From Platerodrilus igneus (taxonomy: Eukaryota > Arthropoda > Insecta > Coleoptera > Lycidae), in the NCBI GenBank assembly GCA_036346225.1, contig JARFIW010000108.1, positions 2,666,001-2,730,000 on the forward strand: a DNA stretch of 64,000 bases, read 5' to 3'. Under the pieces are notes generated by a model. It was not told the origin of the DNA and did not search any database. It worked only from the letters and a program-made list of their open reading frames with translations. Of this stretch, positions 22,172 to 32,314 are shown one piece after another. The first letter of the stretch is position 1, and every line of letters begins with the position of its first letter. The position numbers and the translations under genes are program-made.

Positions 22172-24128
22172 TTGTTTTGTTTTCGAACTTACTTAAAGTC
22201 GGTTTGATGCAGCTCTAAATTCTTTTCTATTCTGAGCTAGTCTAAAAAGATCTACATACCCTTCACAACCTACATCTCTAATAATTTGACTAATTTAGCT
22301 TTGTCTAGGCCTTCCTACTCTATTTTTATTTGGTAGTCTATAATCTAAGACTTTACTAAATAGTCCCTCATGTCTTAACTGGTGCCCTATCATTCTATCT
22401 CTCCTGACCTTCAATTGTTTCCACATACAGGGATCCTTACCTATCCTTCTATAAACTTCCTCGTTTGTTACTCTATCTGTCCAACTAATCTTTAACATTC
22501 TCCTATAACACCAAGTTTCAAAAGCTCCTATCTTTTTCTTATCTACTTCTTTAATTGTCCAAGTCTCACTACCGTATAGTAGAACGCTCCATACGTACGA
22601 CTTTAAGAAACTTTTTCTATTATCTAAACTAATACTATTAGCTATTAGTAAGTTTTTCTTTTTAAAAACATTTTTCTAGCTTGCGCTATTCTAGCTACTA
22701 TATCCCTTCTGCTACGTCCATCTTTTGTAATTATACTACCTAAATAGCAAAATTCATCTACCTCCTCTAACTCGGTATTACCTATTTTTAATTTTGGTTT
22801 AGAACTAGGCTGTAACTCACTTGTCATTATCTTTGTCTTTACTGAGTTAATTCTCATACTATAGTTACTCTGTAGTATCTCATCTAAAATATTTAAAACT
22901 CTCCTAACTCTTTTCTAGACTCTGCTATAATGGCTATATCATCTGCAAAACGTAACATGTCTATTTTCTGTCCCTGTACACTAATACCTATCTCTTTTCT
23001 CTCTCTAGCTAAGTTTAAAGCTTCCTCAATATAAACATTAAAAATCAAGGAGACAGTATACAACCCTGTCTAACACCATTTCTATTCTTAGCTTCCTTTT
23101 CTATTTCATCAAATCTAATTACTACGCTTTGGTTTTATATAGACTGTAAATAATTTTTCTATCCCTATGAGAGATTCCTATTTTTGCAAAACCCTGAACA
23201 TAACAATCCAATTAACCCTATCAAATGCTTTTCTAAATCTACAAAGCGAAATGAGTCTTTTATTTTTTGTAACCTTTTTCGATAATTACCCTAATCATTA
23301 GTATCAGTTCTCTAGTCCCTCTGTCTTCTGAAAACCATATTGGTCTTCGCCTAAATAATTCTCAGTCAAAGCTTCTACTCTATTTTTAATTATTATTGTT
23401 AGTATTTTGGATACATGAGAAGTTAAACTAACCGTTCTAAAATTCTCACACCTATCAGCTCCTGACTTTTTTGGAATTGGGATAATAATATTTTTTTCGA
23501 AATCTATTGGAACCTCACCTGTGTCATATATTACTTTTACTAGTTTATATAATCTATCTAAAGTTTTCTGACTTGCATATTTTATTAATTCTGCGGGAAT
23601 ATCGTCTATCCCTGGCGCTTTATTTATTTTAAGATTCCGAACAGCTCTATCAAATTCCTCTCTTAATATTGAGAACCCTATTTCTACATCCTCTTCTTGG
23701 TCGTTTTCTAACTCATCCATATCGTCTCCCTTACATAAATCTTCTAAATATCTTTTCCATCTATCTGCTACCTCAACTTTATTTATTAGAAGCTCATTGT
23801 TCTCGTCTCTAATACCATTATATTTTTTCCTATCTTCCCCAAAAAACTTTTTAACTGCCCTGTAAGCCCTGTCTGTCTTACCTACTCTCAAATCATCTTG
23901 TATTCCCTTACAATTCTCCTCCATCCATTTATTTCTAGCTTTTCTACACTTATGTACTATCTTATTTCTAACTCTATTATATTTTTGCTTACTTTCACTA
24001 TCCACTTCTCTGAAAGGTTTAAGCTTTCTTCTATTCTCTATTAAATCTAATATCTCCTTTCTTACCCACGGTTTTCTCGCTTCTATTTTTTTCTTACCTA
24101 TAGTCTGTGTTGCTTTATTTCTTTCCAT
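22172..24128 (-). pseudogene. RTE-like LINE reverse transcriptase region
   Basis: Frame 24128-23304 has the N-terminal linker, the INKAPGIDDIP motif, GEVP.DFEKN, PKKSGADRCENFR and the ILT...YLGEDQYGF block. Further down, the minus strand contains LRFADDIAII (near 22945), the intact catalytic Asp pair, then frames 22857-22645 (FCYLGSIITKDG) and 22498-22295 (MLKISWTD, HQLRHEG, VGRPR). Several frameshifts separate these parts. The C-terminal layout matches the LINE at 1015-2340, so both belong to related subfamilies. Confidence 0.82.
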
Positions 24129-24305
24129 CTATTTTCTACGTTCCCTCCTACATCTATCTCTTTGCTCTTATTATCTAATACTTGTTTATATTCCTCTTTT
24201 ACCCTACTATCATTAAGCTTACCTAGATCCCATCCCTCTCTTTTAACCTTTCTCAATTTTTGAATTTTAGTTTACACTTCATTTTAACTAAGTTATGATC
24301 GCTAT

Positions 24306-25177
24306 CTATGTCAGCCCCTGGATAACTACGACAGTTTTAACTTGGTTTCTAAATCTTTGTTTAACTAAAATATAATCTATTTGGTATCTAGCCCTATCAC
24401 CTGGCGCTTTCCAGGTATATCTTCTCCTAACATATTGTTCGAATAGGGTGTTTACAGTTACTAATCTATGTTCCTGGCAAAACTCAACTAATCTTTCTCC
24501 TCTATCATTTCGTCTGCCATACCCAAATTTTCCTACCATTTTTCCCTCACTACCTTCTCCCACTGACGCATTAAAATCGCCCATAACTATTAAATTCTCA
24601 TCTCCTTTTACTTTTCTCACTATACTATTTATATCCTCGTATACCTTTTCTACTTCCTCCTCCTCGTACTGAGTTGTTGGCATGTAAACCTGAACTAAAA
24701 CAGTGTCTGTGGGTTTTGTACTCAATCTAACCATAATTATTCTATCACTAAATTGTAAGTACTCTTTAACTTTATGCCCTAATCTTTTACCTAACACTAT
24801 TCCTACGCCTGCCTGTCCATTAGTTGAAGAAGTTGTAATTATTCTATAATTATCTTTCCAAAGTCATTACTATCTGGCCATCTCACCTCACTAATACCTA
24901 AAATGTCCAGCTTTTCCTTTCTCATTTCGACTAATAAATTCGTTAACTTATCTACTCTAAGTAATGACCTTACATTCCAAGTCCCTATCACTAAATCGAA
25001 CTGATGTTTTATATTCTTACGATGACGAGCCCCAAGTACCCCCTCCCGGAGATCCGAATGAGGGAGTATTTTACCTCCGGACAAGAATTTTACTTGTGAG
25101 CTCTCCATCATATGTATTTCGTGTTTTAGGCCACGCATACCTGGGAAATATTGTGGTAGGCTCCCATATCTTTCCAC
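24306..25177 (-). pseudogene. RTE-like LINE apurinic-type endonuclease
   Basis: Two minus frames: 25177-24839 contains IGTWNVRSL and ILGISEVRW, the first EN blocks; 24797-24306 contains VMGDFNASVG, RRYTWKAPG and QIDYILV, the catalytic D.N and the final block. The enzyme nicks target DNA for reverse transcription. The two frames are separated by a small shift near 24800-24840. The head lies at 25178-25395 (5' UTR-like, no coding), so this LINE is close to full length (about 3.2 kb). Confidence 0.82.
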
Positions 25178-25395
25178 AACGTAGTTTTTAAGGATTTTAG
25201 CAAAAAGCCGTATCCGTCATGGCCAACCCCCAACAAGCTTGTAAATTATTGAGGATCGCCCGAGACCAACCGACCCTCCTCCAATATCTTTTAGCCAGCA
25301 AGGCTGCTGCCCCTTGCTGCGCTTTTTAATCGCCTTTTACGATAAGCAGGCTTACTATAGTAGCATTCTTTATCCCCTACTATAGGGGATTGAAA

Positions 25396-25716
25396 TCTTA
25401 ATTTATTAACTAATATAAACTGTTTTACTGTGCGTATTTTTCAAGTAATTGTTTACACTGTCACATTTAAAAATTGCTTATGTAGAATTAACTAGAGGTC
25501 ATTTGACTGGCAGTGTCACGTACATCTGTATATAGTTCAGAACTCACGCTGTGTGCAGATATAGGTTTATTCACAAAATTAACCTGAGATACGAGTTTCA
25601 TTGGTCAAGGCACAGATTTAAAGACCCAATAGAGAAGTTAGTAAATTATTAATTAAAGAAAAGAAATTATAGGGGAGTTTGGTGCATTGCTAATTTGCTC
25701 ATATATTATAATATAT

Positions 25717-25722
<6 letters not shown>
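25396..25722. other. Anonymous spacer between the LINE and the (TA)n tract
   Basis: Nothing was recognised on either strand. Confidence 0.35.

Positions 25723-25767
<45 letters not shown>
25723..25767. repeat. (TA)n microsatellite
   Basis: A continuous AT-dinucleotide run of about 45 bp. Confidence 0.95.
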
Positions 25768-25769
<2 letters not shown>

Positions 25770-25829
25770 ATTAATCTCAATGTAAGTAACGCTTATTACT
25801 ACCAGCATCTTTATTATAGTTGTATTACT

Positions 25830-25924
25830 TTTTAGTTATTGCCTTTGACAAAGCATTAAATATATGCGAAAATTTAGGCCATAAAAAAGAGTTTTCTTTT
25901 ACCCCAGCAGACCTAATACCCACA

Positions 25925-25975
<51 letters not shown>
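25830..25975. repeat. Extra partial copy of the palindrome arm, followed by (TA)n
   Basis: 25865-25930 resembles the right arm end at 26350-26400 (AAATTTAGGCC, CTTTTACCCCAGC versus CTTTTCTCCAGC, GACCT). It runs into (TA)n at 25928-25975. The 96-aa plus frame here owes its length to the TA run and is not a gene. Confidence 0.55.
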
Positions 25976-25978
<3 letters not shown>

Positions 25979-26005
25979 CAGTTTGGAGATAATGACCTTG
26001 CACAA

Positions 26006-26410
26006 ATACGATACATTATTAATGGATTTGAGGTCAGCTGGAGAAAAGTATACTCTTTTTTAAGGCCTAAATTTTCGAATCTATTTCAAATTCTTGATCA
26101 CAGGCTCTAAGGTGAGGATATATATTAAATTAACATAGATATTAAATCGAAAAGTATTTTTAAAATAATGTTTGCTTCAAGTTGTATAAAAATTGTATAA
26201 CTTGTATTTTATATTTATACAAGTTATACAATTTTATACAACAACTTGAAGCAAACATTATTTTAAAATACTTTCGATTTAATATCTATGTTAATTTAAT
26301 ATATATCCTCACCTTAAAGCCTGTGATCAAGAATTTGAAATAGATTCAAATTTAGGCCTTAAAAAGGTATACTTTTCTCCAGCTGACCTCAAACCCATTA
26401 ATAATATATC

Positions 26411-26414
<4 letters not shown>
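26006..26414. repeat. Near-perfect ~400-bp palindrome (foldback-like element)
   Basis: Arm 26006-26205 and arm 26218-26414 are reverse complements with few differences. Shared blocks include GGTCAGCTGGAGAAAAGTAT and GTTTGCTTCAAGTTGTATAA. The centre lies at about 26211. (TA)n lies at both sides (25928-25975 and 26412-26450). There is no coding sequence. Such DNA can fold into a long hairpin; a foldback transposon or an inverted duplication would both explain it. Confidence 0.85.

Positions 26415-26450
<36 letters not shown>
26412..26450. repeat. (TA)n microsatellite
   Basis: A TA run joining the palindrome to the 403-bp tandem repeat. Confidence 0.9.
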
Positions 26451-26453
<3 letters not shown>

Positions 26454-26600
26454 CACATTATAAGTAGTTTTTACACAAGGTAAGTTGCTAAATACTAACG
26501 TATTGCAATTAATAAGATGAAATAATAACTTAGACTTTTATAAGTAAAGCCCAAATGATCATTTTAAATCGAGCTAGTAATTGAAAGAAGGAAAATATAA

Positions 26601-26674
26601 GGCCTTGGACAGGATTTGAACCTGCATCTCAGTTTTGCCGGAACTGTGCGTTTACCAATTACGCTACCGAGGCC
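26601..26674 (-). tRNA. tRNA-like sequence in tandem unit 1 (probably pseudogene)
   Basis: The minus strand starts GGCCTCG and ends CAAGGCC, which pair at 6 of 7 positions. A D-arm-like GCG...TTGGTAAA...CGC follows. The anticodon arm is CAGTT/AACTG with 7-nt loop CCGGCAA (positional anticodon GGC), and the T-arm is GCAGG-TTCAAAT-CCTGT. U33 is replaced by C and one extra base precedes the 3' acceptor strand, so function as a tRNA is doubtful. Confidence 0.5.
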
Positions 26675-27003
26675 GATGGCTATAATTGGGAAATTTACAA
26701 ATCTAAATCGTGTACAGTACCATATATAAACCTAACTTTCAATTACATTTAGCATTTTTGTCGATCATATCCGAAATTGTCAATTTTTGACTTATGTCAG
26801 ATATAGACAGGACGCAGCGCTCAAAATCACGGCTATGCCAAGTATTAATATATAAATATTATAAGTAGTTTTTTACATAAGGTAAGTTGATAAATACTAA
26901 CTGTATTGCAATTAATAAGGTGAAATAATAACTTAGACTTTTATAAGTAAAGCCCAAATGATCATTTTAAATCGAGCTAGTAATTGAAAGAAGGAAAATA
27001 TAA

Positions 27004-27077
27004 GGCCTTGGACAGGATTTGAACCTGCATCTCAGTTTTGCCGGAACTGTGCGTTTACCAATTACGCTACCGAGGCC
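27004..27077 (-). tRNA. tRNA-like sequence in tandem unit 2 (probably pseudogene)
   Basis: Identical in all arms to the copy 403 bp upstream, including the C at position 33. Conservation of the whole unit reflects the tandem array and is not evidence for tRNA function. Confidence 0.5.
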
Positions 27078-27420
27078 GATGGCTATAATTGGGAAATTTA
27101 CAAATCTAAATCGTGTACAGTACCATATATAAACCTAACTTTCAATTACATTTAGCATTTTTGTTGATCATATCCGAAATTGTCAATTTTTGACTTATGT
27201 CAGATATAGACAGGACGCAGCGCTCAAAATCACGGCTATGCCAAGTATTAATATATAAATATTATAAGTAGTTTTTTACACAAGGTAAGTTGATAAATAC
27301 TAACTGTATTGCAATTAATAAGGTGAAATAATAACTTAGACTTTTATAAGTAAAGCCCAAATGATCATTTCAAATCGAGCTAGTAATTGAAAGAAGGAAA
27401 ATATAAGGCCTTGGACAGGA

Positions 27421-27422
27421 TA

Positions 27423-27488
<66 letters not shown>
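27421..27488. repeat. (TA)n microsatellite at the left edge of PLE1
   Basis: About 68 bp of TA. It interrupts the third 403-bp unit and abuts the first base of the PLE1 terminal repeat. Confidence 0.95.
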
Positions 27489-27490
<2 letters not shown>

Positions 27491-27574
27491 ACCCCACACT
27501 TTAGTGACCTAATATTCACTAGTTGAAAAGAACACAATCCAAGCCATCAGGACATTGTAGGTCAAACACAAACA

Positions 27575-27740
27575 ATTGATTGGTTTCTGCATGAAGTTGG
27601 TAATAACATTTGCAACTTTATTTGTTTGGCGGATGTTGAATCGATTATTGAATCTACAGATAAGTCATTACAGGATAAAAAATATAATTAGGGGAAAAGT
27701 TGCAAATGTTATTACCAACTTCATGCAGAAACCAATCAAT
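27575..27740. repeat. Perfect 43-bp inverted repeat at the start of the PLE1 coding region
   Basis: 27575-27617 is the exact reverse complement of 27698-27740, separated by 80 bases. The right arm is in-frame coding (VANVITNFMQKP); the left arm appears to be an inverted duplication of it. This makes the ATG at 27576 dubious. The native coding start is more likely after 27650 or was lost. Confidence 0.9.
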
Positions 27741-29439
27741 ACTAGCAATAATGATTTAGAAAAACAATTTTGTAAAGTAAACAGGTTTTTAAAATTGAAT
27801 AAAAATTTATTGGTGATGAAAGCAGACAAAGGAGATGTAACAGTGATTATGAAAAGTCAGGATTATTTACAAAAATCTTTGGAATTACTATCAGACAATA
27901 ACACTTATAAAGTCATACCTAGAGATCCAACTTTAACCATTCAGAAAAAAGTAAATGAACATTTAAAACTCTTACACAATAAAGATATGATTACAGATAC
28001 TTTGCGTAAATCATTAACTAATAATAGTTCAACACCTGGAAAATACTATGGTCTTCCAAAGATACACAAACCTGCTCTTATGCTTCGTCCAATTATTTCA
28101 TCAGTCAATACTCCTACCTACCTCATCGCAAAATGGTGCTCAGCTATTTTACAACGTTCTTTTCCACTGGAAGGACATAATGTCAAAGACAGTTTCAGTT
28201 TTGTTGAAAAATACAAGAATTTTCAATTACCAGCAGATCATATTTTGATTTCGTTAGATGTGTCGTCATTATTTACTAATATTCCTTTAGATTTGGTCAT
28301 TAATATCATTACAGACAAGTGGGAAATTATTGAACCTCATTGTGAACTGTCAAAATCCATGTTCATTACAACTATTAATTTGATTTTCAACAACACATAT
28401 TTTGTCTACAACAAAACTTATTACCTACAATTGTTTGGTACACCCATGGGATCCCCGTTATCACCTATTGTAGCTCAATTAGTGATGCATCTTCTACTTA
28501 ATACTGTGATTCCAACACTTCCATTTGAGATGGTATTTTTAACAAAATATGTGGATGATATTGTTTGTTCGTTTACCACCTACTATGGTTGATACAACGT
28601 TAAATCTTTTCAACAACTTTAACACACATTTAAAGTTTACAATAGAAATTGAAAATGAAAGAAAAATTGCCTTTCTGGATACTTTAGTCATCAGGAATGA
28701 TGCAAACCAGTTGATATTTGATTGTTACAAAAAGCCTACTAATTCGGGCAGATACATAAACTATTTTTCCAGTCATTCCAATCTTCATAAATTGAATACT
28801 GTACTCAATCTTAAATCTCGTATTATAAGACTGTGTGATCCTTCTTTTGTTAACAAAAACATCAAGGAATTGGAAGTTACTTTGTTGAATAATGGATACC
28901 CATCAGCTTATCTAAAGAAACTATTATATAGCAATACACTTACTACACCTATGAATACAGAGACACAACTAATTTACAAGAAGTTACCTTATATTGAAAA
29001 GTTAACTCCTCTGCTTGCTAGAATATTAAAACATCCAAATCTAATGATAAGTAGTAATTATACTAAACCAGTTAAAAATCGTTTTACTAGATTGAAAGAT
29101 AAAACTGATACTCCATTATGTAACAATGTTGTCTACAAAATTCAATGTAATTGCCAGCTCAATTATATTGGGCAATCGAATCAGTGGATCCGTAATAGAT
29201 TAACACAACATCGTAGTGACGGAAAATTAGGAAAAAACTCTTGCCCCTTAGCTAGACATGTATATACTACCAATCATACACCTATGTATGATCAAGTAAA
29301 GATATTGGAAACTGAATCCAACTATAGAAAACGCCTATTTTTAGAATCTTTCCATATTAAGAAAGAATCAAATTGTATGAATAACAAGCAGGATTTAGAG
29401 AATTTAAGTACATTATATTCACGTCTGTATCAGTTTTAG
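27576..29439 (+). pseudogene. PLE1 reverse transcriptase with GIY-YIG endonuclease, one frameshift
   Basis: Frame 27576-28592 has the Penelope RT order: KADKGDVTVIM, YGLPKIHKP with LRPIISS, LISLDVSSLFTNIP, TPMGSPLSP and YVDDIV (catalytic Asp pair). A single frameshift near 28575-28592 moves to frame 28549-29439, which continues LKFTIEIE, FLDTLV and the SGRYINYFSSH block. It ends in the GIY-YIG nuclease (VVYKIQCNC, LNYIGQS, then IRNRLTQH and a RLFLESFHIK helix). Apart from the frameshift all key motifs are kept, so it is a recently dead copy. The RT copies element RNA; the nuclease nicks DNA. Confidence 0.9.
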
Positions 29440-29772
29440 AAGTGATTGTGTTAACATGGTATTGATGTGTTACACTTAAATAGTAATTTATATACTCTTA
29501 TAGGTATAGTTTACTCGGTGCAATTGTTGGAACGCACTTGTTTACAATCTTTAGTTACTTTCATGTGCGCAGGTACCACTAACAATACATTACCTGCATA
29601 ATTAATATCCGCATTCTTTCTGGTCATCGATCTAGATTTAACAACATGTAAGTTATTTAAACAATCTTTATAGACTTTACAATGCAATTCAGAAGATATT
29701 TAAATCATTTCACCTTTTAGTGAGTTTTAACTGTTGTTTTTAATTGATTGACTAACATAAAACATTTTTTAG

Positions 29773-29813
29773 ACTTATGATTAAGACACAAAATGGTTGC
29801 CGAAACGTCAAGT
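29773..29813 (+). ncRNA. Degenerate hammerhead-ribozyme-like motif in PLE1
   Basis: About 330 bp after the coding end. Stem I is ACTT (29773-29776) with AAGT (29810-29813). Between them lie ATGATTA in place of CTGATGA, a short stem-II region, then GAAAC and GTC. The order of core boxes fits a type I hammerhead with minimal stem III, as reported for Penelope-like elements. Core changes make self-cleavage uncertain. Confidence 0.5.
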
Positions 29814-29925
29814 AATATAACAATTTTACTATATTAATTATTTATTTTTGACCTACAATATCCTGATAACTGAAATTATACTCTTTTCCAACTAGTGAAT
29901 ATTAGGTCACTAAAGTGTGGGGGTT

Positions 29926-29928
<3 letters not shown>

Positions 29929-29985
<57 letters not shown>
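29929..29985. repeat. (TA)n microsatellite at the right edge of PLE1
   Basis: A TA run directly after the PLE1 terminal repeat, with one GT interruption. Confidence 0.92.
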
Positions 29986-30095
29986 ATATTTGATTGGTAT
30001 TTCTTGACCTTCTTCTATATACTAATACTTGAAAGTTTGTTTCTTGGGAAAAAGGTCTAAATAAATTTAAAAAAATTTACATTATATGTGTGTTA

Positions 30096-30137
30096 ATCAG
30101 ACGTTTCGACCGTCGCTAGATGGTCTTTATCAATGAT
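30096..30137 (-). ncRNA. Hammerhead-ribozyme-like motif, PLE2 left copy
   Basis: On the minus strand: ATCA, core TTGATAA, stem II GACC...GGTC closing an ATCTAGCGAC loop, then GAAAC, GTC, and TGAT, which pairs with ATCA as stem I. All elements of a minimal hammerhead are in order. Two core bases differ from CTGATGA. Confidence 0.58.
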
Positions 30138-30780
30138 GTTTTTTTTTCCCCTATAATACAATACATGTACATTATATCTTAAGAAATATCTAAAATGCTT
30201 ACCCATAAACGGAGTTTTATATATTTATAACGTAGTATAAATTGAGCTATTCACTAATTGATATGGTACGGTTACTATAATCTAATTTATTTAATTTAAA
30301 ATTGTACAAAACATTTACGTCACAAATTAAAATACTGTTTTTCTGTATAAATTATGTACACCTTGATGCGAGTTGCTAAACTCTTTGTCAAAATTTAAAA
30401 TTCGAACTTTTTAGTTAACATGTATATTAAAATGTTTAGTACAGAGTTTGATTGAAGACTAATGCTTGATTTATTGGAGTTTCTATTTCTTATCACTGGA
30501 TAAAGACACTTTTTACAAACAAATTAAAATCGTAATACTTTCTACAATTATGAATATCTGTCTTATTGAGTAAATTTAACTTTATGTATAAATATATATA
30601 TATATCCATACGCTTATTTATTTAAATATATATCTGTATATGTATTCATCTGTACATACCTCTTCGCATACACATACGTTTACTCACTCTATCTCGCCTC
30701 CATATATACAAGACAAACACCTTTTCCTGATTAATTTTATGCATTTTTATTTTAGTAGATTATAATATATTTTACTTAAT

Positions 30781-32222
30781 TTGCTAATATCTATTTTATC
30801 ATTTACTGATGTTGGATGTTTAATAATATACACCATCTCTAGGAATTCTCGAATTTTTTGGTTTGCTTCAGTTTTTAAAATTGTTGTTTTGTTGAATTCG
30901 AATTTATGCTGGGCTTGTTTTTCATGTTTGGTTAGATCAGTTTGGTTAGTTTTATCATATTTTTGACCATTTATTCTTTTCTCTAAATGCTGTATACTTT
31001 GCCCAATGTTTACACAATTGCAATTCTGTTGACACGGAATCTTATAGATGGTGTGTGTTTTTTTATTCTTAGGAGTGTTATCTTTTAATTTACTAAAACA
31101 ACTTTTTGTTAAATTGTATCCCTTGTGCGCAATTTTTATATTATGTTTTATTAATAATTTTTGTAGGTTTTCGGATAAATTTTGTACATACGGTATGGGT
31201 GCATATTTTATTATTGATTTATTTTTGGTATTGTTGATGTAGTTTGTGTTATAGTGTTTATTAATTTGTTTTTAAATATCCATTCAATTAAATTTAGTGG
31301 GTAATTATTTTCTCGTAATGCGTTTTAGCTTTCTTCATTGCTTCCCATCTATATTCAGGGTCTGATAGTTTGATTGCCCTATCCGCTAGTCCTATTACGA
31401 CAGACTTTTTCTGGGAGATAGGATGTTGGGAGTAATAGTTAAGGTATCTTCCCGACCAAGTGTTTTTAGTGTACCATGATGTTTTAATATGATGGTTTAT
31501 CCGGTGCAATGTCATATCTAGAAAGTTAAGTTTATTATCTTTTTCTGCTTCAATTGTGAATTGAATCTTTTTATGAAAACTGTTAAAAAGTTTAATTATA
31601 TAATTGCATTTATCTTGTGGAATTGCACAAACACAGTCATCCACGTACCGGAAAAAGAAAGGTAGTGGGAAATTTATTTGTTTTATTATATTTTCCTCCA
31701 GTTCTTTCAAAACCATTTGTGCCACCACACAAGACAGCGCTAAACCCATAGCACAACCGTTTACTTGCTTATATACCTGATCTATGTATGTAAAATAATT
31801 TGAGGTTAATATTATTTCTGTTGTTTTTATGAATTCTTTTTGGGGTATATTTGTATATGTTTTAATTTCTACCACTTTTTTTCTATTAGTTGTATAACTA
31901 ACTCTATTGGTACATTTGTATATATTGATGTTACATCTAACGATATCAGAATATAGTCATCCGGTATAGTAACTTGTTTAATATTTTCTTTGAATTGCCA
32001 AGAGTCTTTAATATAGAATTTGTTTTTATATATCACGTTTTTGAGAATATCTTTTATAAAGTTTGCAAGTTTATTAATGGGTGATTGTATTGTGGAAATG
32101 ATTGGTCTCATGGGCATACCATCTTTGTGTAGTTTTGGTAACCCATAAAGCTTGGGTGGCAACGCGTTATTTATTATTAATTTTTTACACTCTTTGGGGG
32201 AAATATATCCTTTTTTTCCCAA
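30781..32222 (-). pseudogene. PLE2 left copy: RT plus GIY-YIG, frameshifted
   Basis: Frame 32222-31869 has LPKLHKDGMPMRPIIS and LISLDVTSIYTNVP. Frame 31875-31294, after a one-step frameshift, has NGCAMGLALSCVVAQ, RYVDDCVCAIP, a FTIEAEKDNKLNFLDM block and WSGRYLNYYSQH. A second shift near 31300 leads to a linker and a GIY-YIG domain (HTIYKIPC at ~31060, NIGQS in place of YIGQS, and an EANQKIREFLEM helix) ending near 30785. The second tyrosine-type position of the nuclease is Asn here but Tyr in the right copy. Confidence 0.85.
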
Positions 32223-32314
32223 TTTTTCACAATGTCATTGTTCATTTTTTGAAGTGTGTTGGTAGGGTTTTGTTTGACTAATTCAGCGTATATAAGCAAG
32301 TAAACGGTTGTGCT

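Larger units (their letters stand above)
26457..27420. repeat. 403-bp tandem repeat, about 2.4 units
   Basis: Units begin near 26457, 26857 and 27260. The landmark GGCCTTGGACAGG starts at 26601, 27004 and 27407, giving an exact period of 403. Units 1 and 2 differ at only a few bases, so the array is young or homogenised. Unit 3 is cut off at 27420 by (TA)n next to the Penelope-like element. Each full unit carries a tRNA-like sequence. Confidence 0.9.
27489..29928 (+). mobile_element. Penelope-like element PLE1
   Basis: A 2.44-kb element bounded by imperfect inverted terminal repeats of about 80 bp: 27489-27570 against 29845-29928, sharing CACTTTAGTGACCTAATATT and TTGTAGGTCAAA. Both ends abut (TA)n. 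It carries RT and GIY-YIG coding parts and a hammerhead-like motif after the stop. Penelope-like elements are a distinct retroelement class and commonly have inverted or rearranged ends. Confidence 0.88.
30021..32277 (-). mobile_element. Penelope-like element PLE2, left (minus-strand) copy
   Basis: It is read leftward from the junction near 32280. From there to 30021 the whole segment recurs in inverted form in the right copy (32286-33465 and 35214-35797), apart from the first ~500 bp, which only the left copy has. It encodes RT and GIY-YIG remnants and a hammerhead-like motif at 30096-30137. Confidence 0.85.

Noticed and set aside
25820..26110. 96-aa frame with a long Ile-Tyr run
   Set aside because: It is produced by the (TA)n tract and a palindrome arm; no domain.
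30781..31242. Plus-strand hydrophobic frames at 30781-30966 and 31048-31242
   Set aside because: They are the antisense of the PLE2 GIY-YIG region.
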